64,000 bases of DNA from Chloroflexota bacterium (GCA_016219275.1 JACRBM010000058.1:124001-188000), one strand, 5' to 3'; positions 1-8,651 are shown, numbered from the stretch's first letter. Translations and numbers: made by a program. Notes: generated from the letters alone by a model not told the origin.

Positions 1-396
1 TTCGTCGAAGGCAAAAGACCTGGCTATGTCAACTGGAATCAGTTGGAAGACATGGCAATCGCGGGAATGGAAATCGCATCGCATACTTTAGATCATCAGG
101 ATCTGAGTCGCTTGCCACGCGCGCTTCAGGTGAAGGAAATCGCCGAATCCAAAGCCGCCATCGAAACGCGCATCGGCACGCCGGTGAAAACGTTCTGTTA
201 TCCCGCCGGCAAATACACGGCGACGACGCTGGATGTGTTGCGCTCCGCCGGATACCTCGCCGGACTGACCGAAATTCAAGGCACGCGCCAATCCACGGAT
301 CAACTTTTTGAATTGCGCCGCATCCGCGTGCGCGGCAGTTATTCGGTCGCCGATTTCGGATACTGGATCAAATACTTTCTCGCAAGCGGCAAGTAA
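1..396 (+). CDS. Polysaccharide deacetylase, C-terminal part (5' end outside window)
   Basis: The frame is open from base 1, so the start lies upstream of the window; 131 residues are visible. The HTLDH segment (bases 82-96) matches the HxxxH metal-binding motif of the NodB/CE4 deacetylase family, and the later FCYPAGKY segment corresponds to the family's (F/R)xYPxG motif. Such enzymes remove N-acetyl groups from cell-wall or exopolysaccharide sugars and normally act outside the cytoplasm. The gene ends in TAA one base before the GTG start of the next gene, but the products look unrelated in function. The N-terminal export signal and first catalytic Asp cannot be seen. Family call is fairly safe; substrate unknown. 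Confidence 0.8.
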   Translation, partial: FVEGKRPGYVNWNQLEDMAIAGMEIASHTLDHQDLSRLPRALQVKEIAESKAAIETRIGTPVKTFCYPAGKYTATTLDVLRSAGYLAGLTEIQGTRQSTDQLFELRRIRVRGSYSVADFGYWIKYFLASGK

Positions 397-397
397 C

Positions 398-1018
398 GTG
401 CCTCCGTTCGCTGACCTCGAACTGGTTGCCCAGGCGGCGGTGCTCGTCGGCTTGGTCGCCGGGGCGTCCATCATCGTTCTGATTGCCGATTGGCGGGTTG
501 CCCTCTTTGCGCTGACCGCGCAGTACCTCCTCGCCACCGTTGTGCTCGACGCGCTCCTTCCGTTTGAAACCGCGATCCTCCGCGCGATTTCCGGCGCGCT
601 CGCCGTGTTGGTGTTGTACTTGACCGCGCGCCAAACCCGCGCGTACCACGCCAACATGTTCATCATCGGATTTTCGTTTCGCCTGTTCGCGCTCGCGCTC
701 GTCGCCGCGAGTATTTTCGGCATCGCCTCCTCGATGACGTTTTTGAATCTCGCGCCGCGCGTCTTGTTCAGCGGCTTGTTCCTCATCGCGACCGGTATCC
801 TTGTCGCGATTCTCTCGCGCAATGTGTTGCGGCTCGGCGTCGGCATTCTGTTGTTCAACAGTGGCTTTTGTATTCTGGAGACCGCGACCGAATCGAGTTT
901 GATGCTGTACGGATTGCTGAACATTGCCGACCTGTTGCTCGCGGTCGTCGTCGCACACCTTGCGAAAATTTCGCTCGACGAAGGTTTGGAACGCCATCGT
1001 CGCGGAGAAGCGCCGTGA
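398..1018 (+). CDS. HyfE-like multi-pass membrane protein (hydrogenase-4 component E family)
   Basis: About 206 residues and mostly hydrophobic, with six to seven predicted membrane helices and a short charged C-terminus (EGLERHRRGEAP). The GTG at 398 directly follows the previous stop and is the first plausible start. Length and the NuoK-like C-terminal half (RNVLRLGVGILLFNSG...) suit the HyfE family, whose members sit beside antiporter-like subunits in group 4 hydrogenases and related complexes. Its stop overlaps the GTG of the next gene (GTGA), which encodes an antiporter-like subunit, so the two are very likely co-translated. No hydrogenase or NADH dehydrogenase catalytic genes are in view. 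The family call is from pattern and context. Confidence 0.6.
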   Translation: MPPFADLELVAQAAVLVGLVAGASIIVLIADWRVALFALTAQYLLATVVLDALLPFETAILRAISGALAVLVLYLTARQTRAYHANMFIIGFSFRLFALALVAASIFGIASSMTFLNLAPRVLFSGLFLIATGILVAILSRNVLRLGVGILLFNSGFCILETATESSLMLYGLLNIADLLLAVVVAHLAKISLDEGLERHRRGEAP

Positions 1019-2373
1019 GCGTACTCCTTCTCGTTATCGCGTGCATCATCGCCGGAGTGGCGATTCGTTTTTTGCGCCGCTGGCCCCGCCTCGTGTTCAT
1101 CGCAACGTTGCTCGCCGCGCTCACGCTCGGCGCGATCATCGCGACCGCCTCCGACGCGCCGTTTAGTTTTTTCGGACGCGCGCTCGCGCTCGACGCCTCG
1201 TCGCGCGTGTTTCTGATTCCAGCCGTCGCGATTGCCGCCGCGCTGGCGTTTTTTGGTCCGCTCAATTTCGATGCGCCCAGCACTTCCTTCTCCCAGATTC
1301 TCGTCAACTCGCAAGGTGCGTTTTTATTTTGGAGTCTCGCGCCGCTCATCGTCGCGATTGCGATTGACAGCTTTCCGCTCGCGATCTTTTTCTGGGCGTT
1401 GGGTTTGATCGTGTTGATGTTGCTCGCGCAACCGCGTCGCGAAGGAAACGTGGGCGGCGCGGCGCAGTTCATTCTTGTCACGGTCATCGCCGTGTCAAGT
1501 CTCTTGCTCGCGAGCCGGCTCATGGATTTGTATCCGCTCACGCCGGAAAATCTCGAACTGATTCGCACGACCGTAATTCTGCTCGCGCTGGGACTGGGTA
1601 TCTTGCTCGCGGTCGCGCCGTTTCACGTGTGGCTGGGTCCGCTCGCCGATGAAATCCCCGCGCTCGGCGTCGCGTTCCTAGCCGGCGTCGCGCAACCGGT
1701 CGGCGTATGGTTGTTGTTCCAGCGCATGAACAACTTGTTTTGGCTAACCGATAAATCACCCTTGTTCACGGTTCTGCTTTTCGGCGGCGCGCTGACCGTG
1801 CCGGTCGGCGCGTTACTCGCGATCACCGAACAGCGCGATGGTCGCTTGATCGCGTACCTCGCGCTCGTGTCGCTTGGTCATGCCTTGATCGGACTGGGAT
1901 TGAATACACCGCTCGCGACGATGGGCGCGTTGGCAGCGTTGTTCGATCGCGCGCTGGGTGTCGCGCTCGTCGCCGGGGGTTTTAGCTTTGTGCGTCATCA
2001 TCCCGAGCGGCGCTGGCAATCCGTCGGCGCGCTCGCGATTTTACTTGGTGGGATGACGCTGGCAGGTGTTCCGCCCACGCCGGGATTTGCGGCGCGCTGG
2101 GTCATCTATCGCGAATTTGCCGCGACGAATGTCGAACTCGTCGCCTTGCTGGCAATCGCGAACGCGGCGGTCTTTTTGGCGACGGTGCGCGTGGTGTGGG
2201 GAATTCTCAACGCGCCCGCGCCAGAGCAGACGGACGAAGTCAAGGTCGTCCCGTACTTGTCCGCGCTGGTCGTCGCGTTGCTCGTTGTGTGTCTCGTCGT
2301 CGCGGGACTCGCGCCGCAACCGATGGCGAACGTGTTGACCCAGGTTATCGAAACCGCGCGGTACCTCAAATGA
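1015..2373 (+). CDS. Proton-translocating antiporter-like subunit (NuoN/NuoM/HyfF family)
   Basis: 452 residues, with roughly a dozen hydrophobic helices. The GTG start overlaps the HyfE-like stop by four bases. Around residue 202 the sequence PFHVWLGPLADEIPAL resembles the PFHxWLPDAHxxAP signature of the complex I/Mrp antiporter-like family. A segment near YLALVSLGHALIGLG corresponds to the family's histidine-bearing broken helix, and LAGVPPTPGFAARW to LAGIPPxxGFxxK, with Arg where Lys is usual. The protein would conduct protons as part of a membrane complex. The substituted Asp/His region and absence of neighbouring Nuo genes suggest a divergent or specialised complex. A radical SAM gene starts inside its stop codon (ATGA). 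Confidence 0.72.
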   Translation: MSVLLLVIACIIAGVAIRFLRRWPRLVFIATLLAALTLGAIIATASDAPFSFFGRALALDASSRVFLIPAVAIAAALAFFGPLNFDAPSTSFSQILVNSQGAFLFWSLAPLIVAIAIDSFPLAIFFWALGLIVLMLLAQPRREGNVGGAAQFILVTVIAVSSLLLASRLMDLYPLTPENLELIRTTVILLALGLGILLAVAPFHVWLGPLADEIPALGVAFLAGVAQPVGVWLLFQRMNNLFWLTDKSPLFTVLLFGGALTVPVGALLAITEQRDGRLIAYLALVSLGHALIGLGLNTPLATMGALAALFDRALGVALVAGGFSFVRHHPERRWQSVGALAILLGGMTLAGVPPTPGFAARWVIYREFAATNVELVALLAIANAAVFLATVRVVWGILNAPAPEQTDEVKVVPYLSALVVALLVVCLVVAGLAPQPMANVLTQVIETARYLK

Positions 2374-3488
2374 GCCGGCGCACTGAGTTCGTGCCGTACC
2401 AACCCAGGACGATTCTGAACAAGGGCAAGCGCGCCGACCACTGGTTTTGGACGCGATATAGCGCGTATCCGTACCTGGGTTGTCAGCACGGCTGCGAATT
2501 TTGTTACTGCCGCGAGCGCAAATTTTATCCGTACGAAAACGTGGATGATTTTGCGTTCGTCATCAAGGTGAAAGAGAATGCGCCCGCGCTGTTGCGCCGC
2601 GCGTTGAGCCGCGCGCCGGTGGACGCCGTTTTCACCGGCGATTATCAACCGGCTGAGAAAAAGTTTACGCTCTCGCGACAAATGCTCCAGGTCTGCGCCG
2701 AGCTTGGCTTTCCCGTTTTCGTCCTCTCCCGTTCCCCGCTCGTCCTGCGCGACCTCGATGTGTTGCAAACGATCAACGCGCGCACACGCGCGACCGTCGC
2801 GTTCAGCGTCATCGCGACGCCCGACTCGCCGCATCACGCGATCGCGCGCCAACTCGAACGACTCGCGCCGGTCGCGGAGAAACGATTTGCCGCGATGGAA
2901 CAGCTCGCGCGCGCGGGCATCACGACCGGCGCGTGCATGATGCCGATTCTGCCCGGTGTGTGCGACGACGACGCGAACATTCAGAATGTCGCGCGGTGGA
3001 CGGCGGAGCACGGCGGCAAGTTTGTGTTGGCGGGCGGCTTGACGCTGGCGGACCAACAGCGCGAATTTTTCTTCGGCAAACTGCGCGCGCAATTTCCGCA
3101 TCTCGTCGGACTGTACGAACGGCTCTATCCGGTCGGCAGTTACGCTCCGAGCGGTTGGTCCTCGCGCGAGGTGTTGCGGCGCGTGCGCGCGGCGTGCGAA
3201 CGCGTCGGCATCGGCGACCGAATGCCGCGCCCGATTATCGCGGGCGAGAAACGCGCGCGCAACAAACGCATCGTCGAGGTGTTGGCAAATCAGATTTACG
3301 CGATGGAGTTGGAAGACACGCCGACGCAACGCGTGTGGGCGTATCGTAAAGCCGCGTGGGCAATCGAGGATTTGGAACAAGACGTGGGTTTGGTGTATCG
3401 GACCCTGGGTCTGAGAGGACTCGAAGCGATTCCGAATGTCGCGCGTCCGCTCGCGCGCGAGATCGAACGATTGATGCAAACGATGTAG
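2370..3488 (+). CDS. Radical SAM protein, spore-photoproduct-lyase-like (Rv2578c-type) family
   Basis: 372 residues, starting at the ATG overlapping the previous stop (ATGA). Residues C38, C42 and C45 form the CxxxCxxC cluster motif (GCQHGCEFCYC) for the SAM-cleaving 4Fe-4S cluster, with a further Cys at 47. The arrangement of 'YxxYPYLGCxHGCxFCYxR' close to the N-terminus is typical of the Rv2578c/SPL-like radical SAM group, whose substrates are mostly unknown. Overlap with the antiporter subunit suggests co-expression but gives no clear function. The stop codon TAG is the first three bases of a perfect palindrome at 3486-3513 whose other end supplies the stop of the convergent MFS gene. Confidence 0.75.
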   Translation: MSRRTEFVPYQPRTILNKGKRADHWFWTRYSAYPYLGCQHGCEFCYCRERKFYPYENVDDFAFVIKVKENAPALLRRALSRAPVDAVFTGDYQPAEKKFTLSRQMLQVCAELGFPVFVLSRSPLVLRDLDVLQTINARTRATVAFSVIATPDSPHHAIARQLERLAPVAEKRFAAMEQLARAGITTGACMMPILPGVCDDDANIQNVARWTAEHGGKFVLAGGLTLADQQREFFFGKLRAQFPHLVGLYERLYPVGSYAPSGWSSREVLRRVRAACERVGIGDRMPRPIIAGEKRARNKRIVEVLANQIYAMELEDTPTQRVWAYRKAAWAIEDLEQDVGLVYRTLGLRGLEAIPNVARPLAREIERLMQTM

Positions 3489-3513
3489 GGAACGCTCCGG
3501 CGAGCGTTCCCTA
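3486..3513. repeat. Perfect 28-bp palindrome giving stop codons to both convergent genes
   Basis: Twelve-base arms (TAGGGAACGCTC / GAGCGTTCCCTA) flank a CGGC loop. The left TAG is the stop of the radical SAM gene and the right CTA, read on the minus strand, is the stop of the MFS gene. T-runs follow on the plus strand, so it can also act as a terminator. The core recurs at 15640-15661 and, with two changes, at 28220-28245. Confidence 0.9.
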
Positions 3514-4713
3514 CGTTTTTAGCGCGCGCGACGCAATGACGAGTGCGGACGCGGCGAACACACTGCCGAGCCAGTACGGCGCGGTGATCGCGATCGCATC
3601 GAACGACGCGCCGGCGATGGTTGGACCGACGATCATCGCGAGACTGAGGATCGCTTGCGTGCCACCCATCAGGCGACCTTGCTCGCGGGCGTCAACCCGT
3701 TGCGACACGAGACTCGTCAGCGATGGAATGCTCGTGCCGCTCCCCAACGCGCCGAGCGCAACGATCGGATACACCATCCAGTCTTGCGGCGCGACCGCAA
3801 TCGCGGCAAGACTTGCCATCATCAAACCCAGCCCTCCGATGACGCGTCGCTTTTCCCCAAAGACCGGTTGAATCTTGCCGAACAAGACTCCCTGAATCAG
3901 CACCGCGCAGACGCCGACGAACGCAAAGAAAAATCCGTTGCGCGTGCTGTCCCAGCCAAAGCGGGCTTGACTGAACAAGGGAAAATTTGTTTGCAGTCCG
4001 GCGAACGCGAGGTTGAGCAAAAACATCGCGAGCAACAACGCGCGGAGCGTTGGTAGTGCGATGACGCCGCGCAGTTGCGCGACCCAGTTTAGTGCGCGGT
4101 GTTCGGACGTGGTTTTGCGTTTTTCCGGTAGCAATGATTCCGGGAGAACGCGCCAGCCAAAGATCACATTCGCCAGCGCAATCGCGCACGCGACGAACGC
4201 GGGCACGCTCAATCCGAACGCGCTCAACAATCCTCCGAGCGCGGGACCGAGCATCAACCCCAAGCCAAACGCCGCGCCGACCAAGCCCATCCCGCGCGCG
4301 CGATTTTCCGGCGTGGTGATGTCGGCGATGTACGCGTACGCGGTCGTGAGATTCCCGCCGGTGATGCCGTCGAGCGCGACCGCGAGAAAAATGAGCGCGA
4401 GCGAATTCGCCAAGCCGAGCAACAGGAACGCCGTCGCGGTGCCAAGCAAACAGACGAGCAAAACCGGTCGGCGTCCGTGCCGGTCGGACAACTCGCCGAG
4501 AATTGGTCCGCTGACGAGTTGCATCAACGCGTACACTGAGCCAAGAGCACCGGCAAAGAACGCGCCCGCGTGTTGCTCCTGTACAAAGTACGGCAATAGC
4601 GGAATCATTATTCCATAGCCGAGCAGATCCACGAAAACCGTGACAAAGATGAACGCGAGCGGCGACCGTTGCGCGCGCGAATTCGAGGATGACGAATCCA
4701 TGCGTGCCATCAT
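3511..4713 (-). CDS. Major facilitator superfamily transporter (TetA/Bcr-like)
   Basis: About 400 residues with twelve hydrophobic segments. The loop between helices 2 and 3 carries GELSDRHGRRPVLL, the classic MFS motif (GxLaDrxGrkxxl). The helix 1 region FVDLLGYGIMIPLLPYF matches the drug:H+ antiporter (tetracycline/multidrug) branch. It would export small molecules from the cytoplasm; substrate unknown. Starts at 4713, 4710 and 4701 are all in frame with no clear ribosome-binding site; 4713 is chosen as the longest reasonable. It is convergent with the radical SAM gene and its stop lies inside the palindrome at 3486-3513. Confidence 0.8.
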   Translation of the reverse strand: MMARMDSSSSNSRAQRSPLAFIFVTVFVDLLGYGIMIPLLPYFVQEQHAGAFFAGALGSVYALMQLVSGPILGELSDRHGRRPVLLVCLLGTATAFLLLGLANSLALIFLAVALDGITGGNLTTAYAYIADITTPENRARGMGLVGAAFGLGLMLGPALGGLLSAFGLSVPAFVACAIALANVIFGWRVLPESLLPEKRKTTSEHRALNWVAQLRGVIALPTLRALLLAMFLLNLAFAGLQTNFPLFSQARFGWDSTRNGFFFAFVGVCAVLIQGVLFGKIQPVFGEKRRVIGGLGLMMASLAAIAVAPQDWMVYPIVALGALGSGTSIPSLTSLVSQRVDAREQGRLMGGTQAILSLAMIVGPTIAGASFDAIAITAPYWLGSVFAASALVIASRALKT

Positions 4714-4722
4714 ACCACAAAA

Positions 4723-4791
4723 GTAAGGGCGAGGCATTTGCCGAAGGTGTCCACTCAAAGCAACACGATTCGGCAAGTGACTCGCCCTTAC
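4723..4791. repeat. Imperfect inverted repeat (GTAAGGGCGAGGCATTTGCCG family)
   Basis: Left arm 4723-4743 and right arm 4771-4791 are near-complementary 21-base sequences separated by 27 bases. The same arms recur at 44463-44530. It lies between the divergent MFS and acyltransferase genes. Confidence 0.75.
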
Positions 4792-4826
4792 CGCGCGACC
4801 CAACCACGCGAAAATTGCCGGGGCGA

Positions 4827-4855
4827 TTGAAAAACGACGCGCAAGTAGGTATAAT
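4827..4855 (+). promoter_or_regulatory. Sigma-70-type promoter for the acyltransferase gene
   Basis: TTGAAA (4827-4832), 17-base spacer, TATAAT (4850-4855). The predicted transcription start near 4862 leaves only about eight bases before the ATG at 4870, so the message would be nearly leaderless; no Shine-Dalgarno sequence is present. Confidence 0.75.
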
Positions 4856-4869
4856 GCGCCCAACCAACT

Positions 4870-5778
4870 ATGGCGACGCAAACACTCGCATTGCCAATCC
4901 AAAACCAAATTGACGCGCTGACCCGTATCAATCTCGACGACATGCTCGATAATTTTGGGCTGGGCAAACTCGCGCATGGACGTCGCGTCATCGAGCGCGT
5001 CATGTGGGGACCCGCGCAAATGCTCGCGCGCCAGGTTGTGCGGCTCGATGAGCGCGTCGGCGCGGCGGGCGTTCAGGTCGCCGGACGCGAATTGCTGGAG
5101 CAGTACATTCGGCGGCTGGAGGTTGTCGGCGCGGAAAACATTCCGACGACCGGCGGTGTGTTGTTCGCGTCGAATCACCCGGGGATGGTGGACACGCTCG
5201 CGTTTTTCACGAGCACGCGCCGCGCGGACGTGCGACTTGTCTCGAATGATCGTCCCTTTTTGCGCGCGCTGCCGAACATCGCGGCGCATTTGATTTTCGT
5301 GCACGATGATCCGACCAAACGCATGATGGTGGCGCGCCAGGTGACGCGCGCGTTGCAAAACGGCGACGCGGTGTTCATCTGCCCGGCGGGTGAGATCGAA
5401 CCCGACCCTGCTGTGATGCCCGGCGCACGCGAATCGCTCGCGCGGTGGTCGGACAGTCTGGGGCTGTTCGTGCGCGCCGCGCCGAACGCCGTCGTCGTGC
5501 CGACGGTGATTAGCGGCGTGATTCATTACGGCGCGTTGACTAATCCACTGACGCGCGTGCGCCGCGCGCAAAAAGATCGCGCGCGCGTTGCCGCGACGAT
5601 TCAAGCCGCGTTGCACGCGGTTGGTTACTTGCGGCGCACGATGGTCGCGCGTATCGAGTTCGGCGCGCCGTTGCCCGCGCGCGAATTGGCGACGCGCGGC
5701 GACGCCGCCGCGATCACGCGCGCGATCATCCACGCGGTCGAACCGATGATCGAACGCGCGCGGCGCACATCTGATTGA
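4870..5778 (+). CDS. 1-acyl-glycerol-3-phosphate acyltransferase-like protein (PlsC family)
   Basis: 302 residues. H103 and D108 in NHPGMVD form the HxxxxD acyltransferase motif; CPAGEIEP at 171-178 corresponds to the family's FPEGT block, and the LVSNDRPFLRALPN region to the glycerol-phosphate binding block. Members transfer acyl groups to lysophospholipids or related acceptors at the inner face of the membrane. The first 90 residues are longer than in minimal PlsC proteins and carry no recognised domain. The exact acceptor is unknown. It has its own strong promoter and is followed by a small membrane protein with a separate ribosome-binding site. Confidence 0.78.
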   Translation: MATQTLALPIQNQIDALTRINLDDMLDNFGLGKLAHGRRVIERVMWGPAQMLARQVVRLDERVGAAGVQVAGRELLEQYIRRLEVVGAENIPTTGGVLFASNHPGMVDTLAFFTSTRRADVRLVSNDRPFLRALPNIAAHLIFVHDDPTKRMMVARQVTRALQNGDAVFICPAGEIEPDPAVMPGARESLARWSDSLGLFVRAAPNAVVVPTVISGVIHYGALTNPLTRVRRAQKDRARVAATIQAALHAVGYLRRTMVARIEFGAPLPARELATRGDAAAITRAIIHAVEPMIERARRTSD

Positions 5779-5828
5779 TGACTGGTTGCGTAATCTAAAT
5801 GGCTCGCGGTTGACGAGGAGGTTTGAAC

Positions 5829-6185
5829 ATGACGACAACGCGTTTCGGCGCACTGCAAATTATCATCGTGCTGTTGACGTTGGCGACGGCGCTCATCCAC
5901 TTGTGGCTGGGCATCGCGCAAGTCACTATGGGCATCATGGGCGGCGTGATGTTTCTACTGAACGCGGCGGGCTATGTGGGTTTGATTGCCGCGCTGTATC
6001 TGAACGTGCCCATCGAGTTCATCGCCAAGCGTCGTTCGCTAGTGCGGATTGCGCTCGTCGTGTTCGCGGCGATCACGATTCTGGGCTGGGCGGCAATCGG
6101 GGCGCGCAACGAAATTGGTTTTCTCGATAAAGCGATTGAAGTCCTGTTGATCATCTTGCTCGTGCTCGAGGCGCGTCAGGAATAA
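5829..6185 (+). CDS. Small four-helix membrane protein of unknown function
   Basis: 118 residues with four hydrophobic segments and a short polar C-terminus (EARQE). The ATG at 5829 is chosen over an upstream in-frame TTG because GAGGAGG (5815-5821) lies seven bases before it. I recognise no family. It sits 50 bp after the acyltransferase gene and 18 bp before ribA, and could be co-transcribed with either. Confidence 0.65.
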   Translation: MTTTRFGALQIIIVLLTLATALIHLWLGIAQVTMGIMGGVMFLLNAAGYVGLIAALYLNVPIEFIAKRRSLVRIALVVFAAITILGWAAIGARNEIGFLDKAIEVLLIILLVLEARQE

Positions 6186-6203
6186 CGCGCCCATTGTTGA
6201 TCT

Positions 6204-6854
6204 ATGGCTGACTATCAAATCAAGATGATGGAGTGCGCGCGCATTCCCACCGAGTTCGGCGAATTTCGTTTATGCCTGTACGAAAACAATCAAGATCGCA
6301 AAGAGCATCTTGCGCTGGTCATGGGCAACGTGCGCGATCAAGATAATGTGCTCGCGCGCATTCACTCCGAATGTTTCACCGGCGACGTGCTGGGTTCGTT
6401 GCGGTGCGATTGCGGCGAGCAACTTGCGCGCGCGATGCAATTGATCGCGGCGCAAGGGACGGGCGTCGTCGTGTATCTGCGGCAAGAAGGACGCGGCATT
6501 GGGTTGTTGAGCAAACTGCGCGCGTACAACTTGCAGGATGCAGGGTACGACACCGTGGACGCGAATCTCAAACTGGGTCACGATGTGGACGAACGCGATT
6601 ACACGCCCGCCAGTTTGATTCTGCGCGATCTGGGTGTGCGGTCGGTACGACTTATCACGAACAATCCCCGGAAACTCGACGCGCTCGACCGGCTGGGTGT
6701 GCAAATTACCGCGCGTGTGCCGATTCAACCGACGGTACATTCGCAGAATCGCGGTTACCTCGATACCAAGGCGCGGCGAATGAATCATCTCCTCGATCTC
6801 GCGCTGAAACCTAACGGCAACAATGGCGACAAGCCAAACGGCAATCACGCGTAG
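6204..6854 (+). CDS. ribA: GTP cyclohydrolase II
   Basis: 216 residues. It opens the imidazole ring of GTP in the first committed step of riboflavin synthesis; 5-deazaflavin (F420) synthesis draws on the same pathway. C57, C68 and C70 (SECFTGDVLGSLRCDCG) are the zinc ligands and RQEGRGIGL near residue 93 is the conserved catalytic block. Length is close to stand-alone RibA enzymes (about 200 residues), with no fused DHBP synthase domain. The C-terminus ends in an Asn/Gly/Lys-rich tail. The TAG stop lies inside the palindrome at 6849-6880. A RibD-type reductase follows directly. Confidence 0.93.
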   Translation: MADYQIKMMECARIPTEFGEFRLCLYENNQDRKEHLALVMGNVRDQDNVLARIHSECFTGDVLGSLRCDCGEQLARAMQLIAAQGTGVVVYLRQEGRGIGLLSKLRAYNLQDAGYDTVDANLKLGHDVDERDYTPASLILRDLGVRSVRLITNNPRKLDALDRLGVQITARVPIQPTVHSQNRGYLDTKARRMNHLLDLALKPNGNNGDKPNGNHA

Positions 6855-7515
6855 GGGCGTTTTATTGAACGCCCCTACGCGACCGTTTGTCACATTGTCG
6901 TTCGCGCAAAGTCTCGATGGAAGCATCGCCGCCGAGCCGGGCAAGCCGCTCCGTTTGAGTTGTCCCGAAGCGATGACCCGGACGCACGAATTGCGCGCAT
7001 CGCACGACGCGATTCTGGTCGGCATTGGCACGGTACTCGCCGACGATCCACAACTCACCGTGCGACTCGCGCCCGGTAAATCTCCGCGACCGATCATCCT
7101 CGATTCGACGCTCCGTTGCCCAACGCGCGCGCGCTGTGTGGACGCGACGCGCCGCACGATCATCGCGACGACGGATGCCGCGTCGCGCGAACGCGAACAC
7201 GCACTCGTTGCAGCCGGCGCGGTCGTGTGGCGATTTTCCGGCGCGCGCGTAAACTTGGACGCGTTGCTCGCGCGTCTAAACGACGAAGGCATCGCGTCGT
7301 TGATGGTCGAGGGTGGCGCGCGCGTGATCGCGAGTTTTCTGCGCGCGCGTTTGGTGGATCGCGTCGTCATCACGATTGCGCCGGTGTTGGTCGGCGGAGT
7401 GCGCGCCGTGCCGGAATTGATCGCGCACGGCGAATTATTTCCGCGTCTGCGCGATGCCGAGATGCAACAAGTGGGTACGGATTGGATCGTGTCAGGAACT
7501 GTCGAATGGAATTGA
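6823..7515 (+). CDS. RibD C-terminal-type pyrimidine reductase
   Basis: Up to 230 residues of the dihydrofolate-reductase-like RibD C-terminal domain, without the N-terminal deaminase domain of full RibD. Landmarks are FVTLSFAQSLDGSIA (substrate region), ILVGIGTVLADDPxLTVR and the glycine-rich MVEGGARVIASFL near the C-terminus. It should reduce the ribosylaminopyrimidine intermediate of riboflavin synthesis with NAD(P)H. Start is uncertain: ATG 6823 overlaps ribA by 32 bases, while an in-frame TTG at 6865 lies inside the palindrome at 6849-6880 and would start just before the conserved domain. A deaminase must be encoded elsewhere. Confidence 0.85.
   Translation: MATSQTAITRRGVLLNAPTRPFVTLSFAQSLDGSIAAEPGKPLRLSCPEAMTRTHELRASHDAILVGIGTVLADDPQLTVRLAPGKSPRPIILDSTLRCPTRARCVDATRRTIIATTDAASREREHALVAAGAVVWRFSGARVNLDALLARLNDEGIASLMVEGGARVIASFLRARLVDRVVITIAPVLVGGVRAVPELIAHGELFPRLRDAEMQQVGTDWIVSGTVEWN
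6849..6880. repeat. Palindrome GCGTAGGGGCGTT...AACGCCCCTACGC at ribA stop
   Basis: Thirteen-base perfect arms (6849-6861 and 6868-6880) around a six-base loop. The left arm contains the TAG stop of ribA; an in-frame TTG for the following reductase gene is formed at the loop/right-arm junction. A relative occurs at 26604-26629. Confidence 0.85.
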
Positions 7516-7518
7516 TTT

Positions 7519-7630
7519 AGGATTGTTGCGAGGAACAGAGCAAACCCCCACCCCCACCCTCCCCTGCGAAAGCGGGGGAGGGTGGGGGGGGGGGAGATTG
7601 CTTCGCCGCTTTGCGGTTCGCAATGACACA
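7519..7630. repeat. GC-rich palindrome nested in an ATTGCGA-type inverted repeat
   Basis: C-rich arm and G-rich arm around TGCGAAAGC (about 7544-7594) form one member of the CCCTCCCC family. It is flanked by GATTGTTGCGAGGA on the left and TTCGCAATGAC on the right, a variant of the ATTTCGA family seen at 10181, 20825 and 52749. No gene is visible here. Confidence 0.7.
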
Positions 7631-7645
7631 AGTGAGTACAAATAA

Positions 7646-8629
7646 ATGCAACGTCAAGCTGTGTGGTTTGAATCACCGTTTCACATCGCGGTGCGCGACG
7701 AGCCGATGCCGGCTCTCGCGCCCGACCAGGTGTTGGTTGAGACCATCGTCTCGGCAATCAGCGCGGGCACCGAGTTGTTGTTTTATCGCGGACTCGTGCC
7801 GGAGGATTTGCAGATGGACACGGCGATTGCGGTGCTGGCGGGCGAGGTGCATTATCCGTTGCAGTACGGCTACGCGTGTGTCGGTCGGGTGAGCGAAGTC
7901 GGCGCGGAGGTGCCGCGCGAGTGGCTGGGTCGCGTCGTCATTGCGTTTCAACCGCACGCCAGTCATTTTGTCGCGCGGCTCGATCAAGTGATGCGCGTGC
8001 CGGATGGCATCGTGCCGGAGCACGCGGCGTTTTTGCCGAATGTCGAGACGGCGGTGAATCTCGTGATGGATGGCGCGCCGATCATCGGCGAGCGCGTTGC
8101 AGTCGTGGGGCAAGGCATCGTCGGTTTGCTGACGACGGCGCTCCTCGCGCGTTTGCCGCTGGCGCGACTCGTGACGTTCGATCAATTCGCGTTGCGGCGC
8201 GAACGTTCGCGCGCGATGGGCGCGTACGAATCGTTCGAACCCGCGCCGCGCGCCCAGGATATGGATTTGACGTACGAGTTGTCCGGAAATCCGGCGGCGC
8301 TCGATCTCGCGCTCACGGTGACCGGGTTTGCCGGACGCATCGTCATCGGTTCGTGGTACGGGCACAAACGCGCGGCGATTGATCTCGGCGGACGTTTTCA
8401 TCGCAGTCGGATTCGCATTCTTAGTAGCCAGGTGAGTACGCTTGCGCCGGAATTTTCCGCGCGCTGGGACAAGGTGCGGCGACTCCAGGTCGCGTGGACG
8501 ATGCTCGCGCAATTGCCGTTGGCGCAACTCGTCACGCATCATTTCCCAGTGCGCGATGCCGCGCGCGCGTACGCGCTACTCGACCAGGAACCGGAGCGCG
8601 CGTTGCAAGTGTTGTTGACGTACTCATAA
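7646..8629 (+). CDS. MDR-family (zinc-type alcohol dehydrogenase-like) oxidoreductase lacking zinc ligands
   Basis: 327 residues of the medium-chain dehydrogenase/reductase fold. VVGQGIVG at 153-160 is the Rossmann dinucleotide-binding loop. The catalytic zinc Cys of the usual GICGSD block is replaced (SAISAGTELLFYRG), and the four-Cys structural zinc loop is missing, so it is a zinc-independent or divergent member. Such proteins are related to BchC/threonine dehydrogenase-like sequences; substrate unknown. It follows a 130-bp repeat-filled gap after the riboflavin reductase and has no clear promoter or strong ribosome-binding site. Confidence 0.72.
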   Translation: MQRQAVWFESPFHIAVRDEPMPALAPDQVLVETIVSAISAGTELLFYRGLVPEDLQMDTAIAVLAGEVHYPLQYGYACVGRVSEVGAEVPREWLGRVVIAFQPHASHFVARLDQVMRVPDGIVPEHAAFLPNVETAVNLVMDGAPIIGERVAVVGQGIVGLLTTALLARLPLARLVTFDQFALRRERSRAMGAYESFEPAPRAQDMDLTYELSGNPAALDLALTVTGFAGRIVIGSWYGHKRAAIDLGGRFHRSRIRILSSQVSTLAPEFSARWDKVRRLQVAWTMLAQLPLAQLVTHHFPVRDAARAYALLDQEPERALQVLLTYS

Positions 8630-8651
8630 TGCCGCGTTGCCGCGATCAATA

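Noticed and set aside
3511-5853. 780-residue minus-strand protein covering the acyltransferase region
   Set aside because: Only the part up to 4713 encodes a recognisable protein (MFS transporter); the rest is the antisense of the acyltransferase gene, which has motifs and a promoter.
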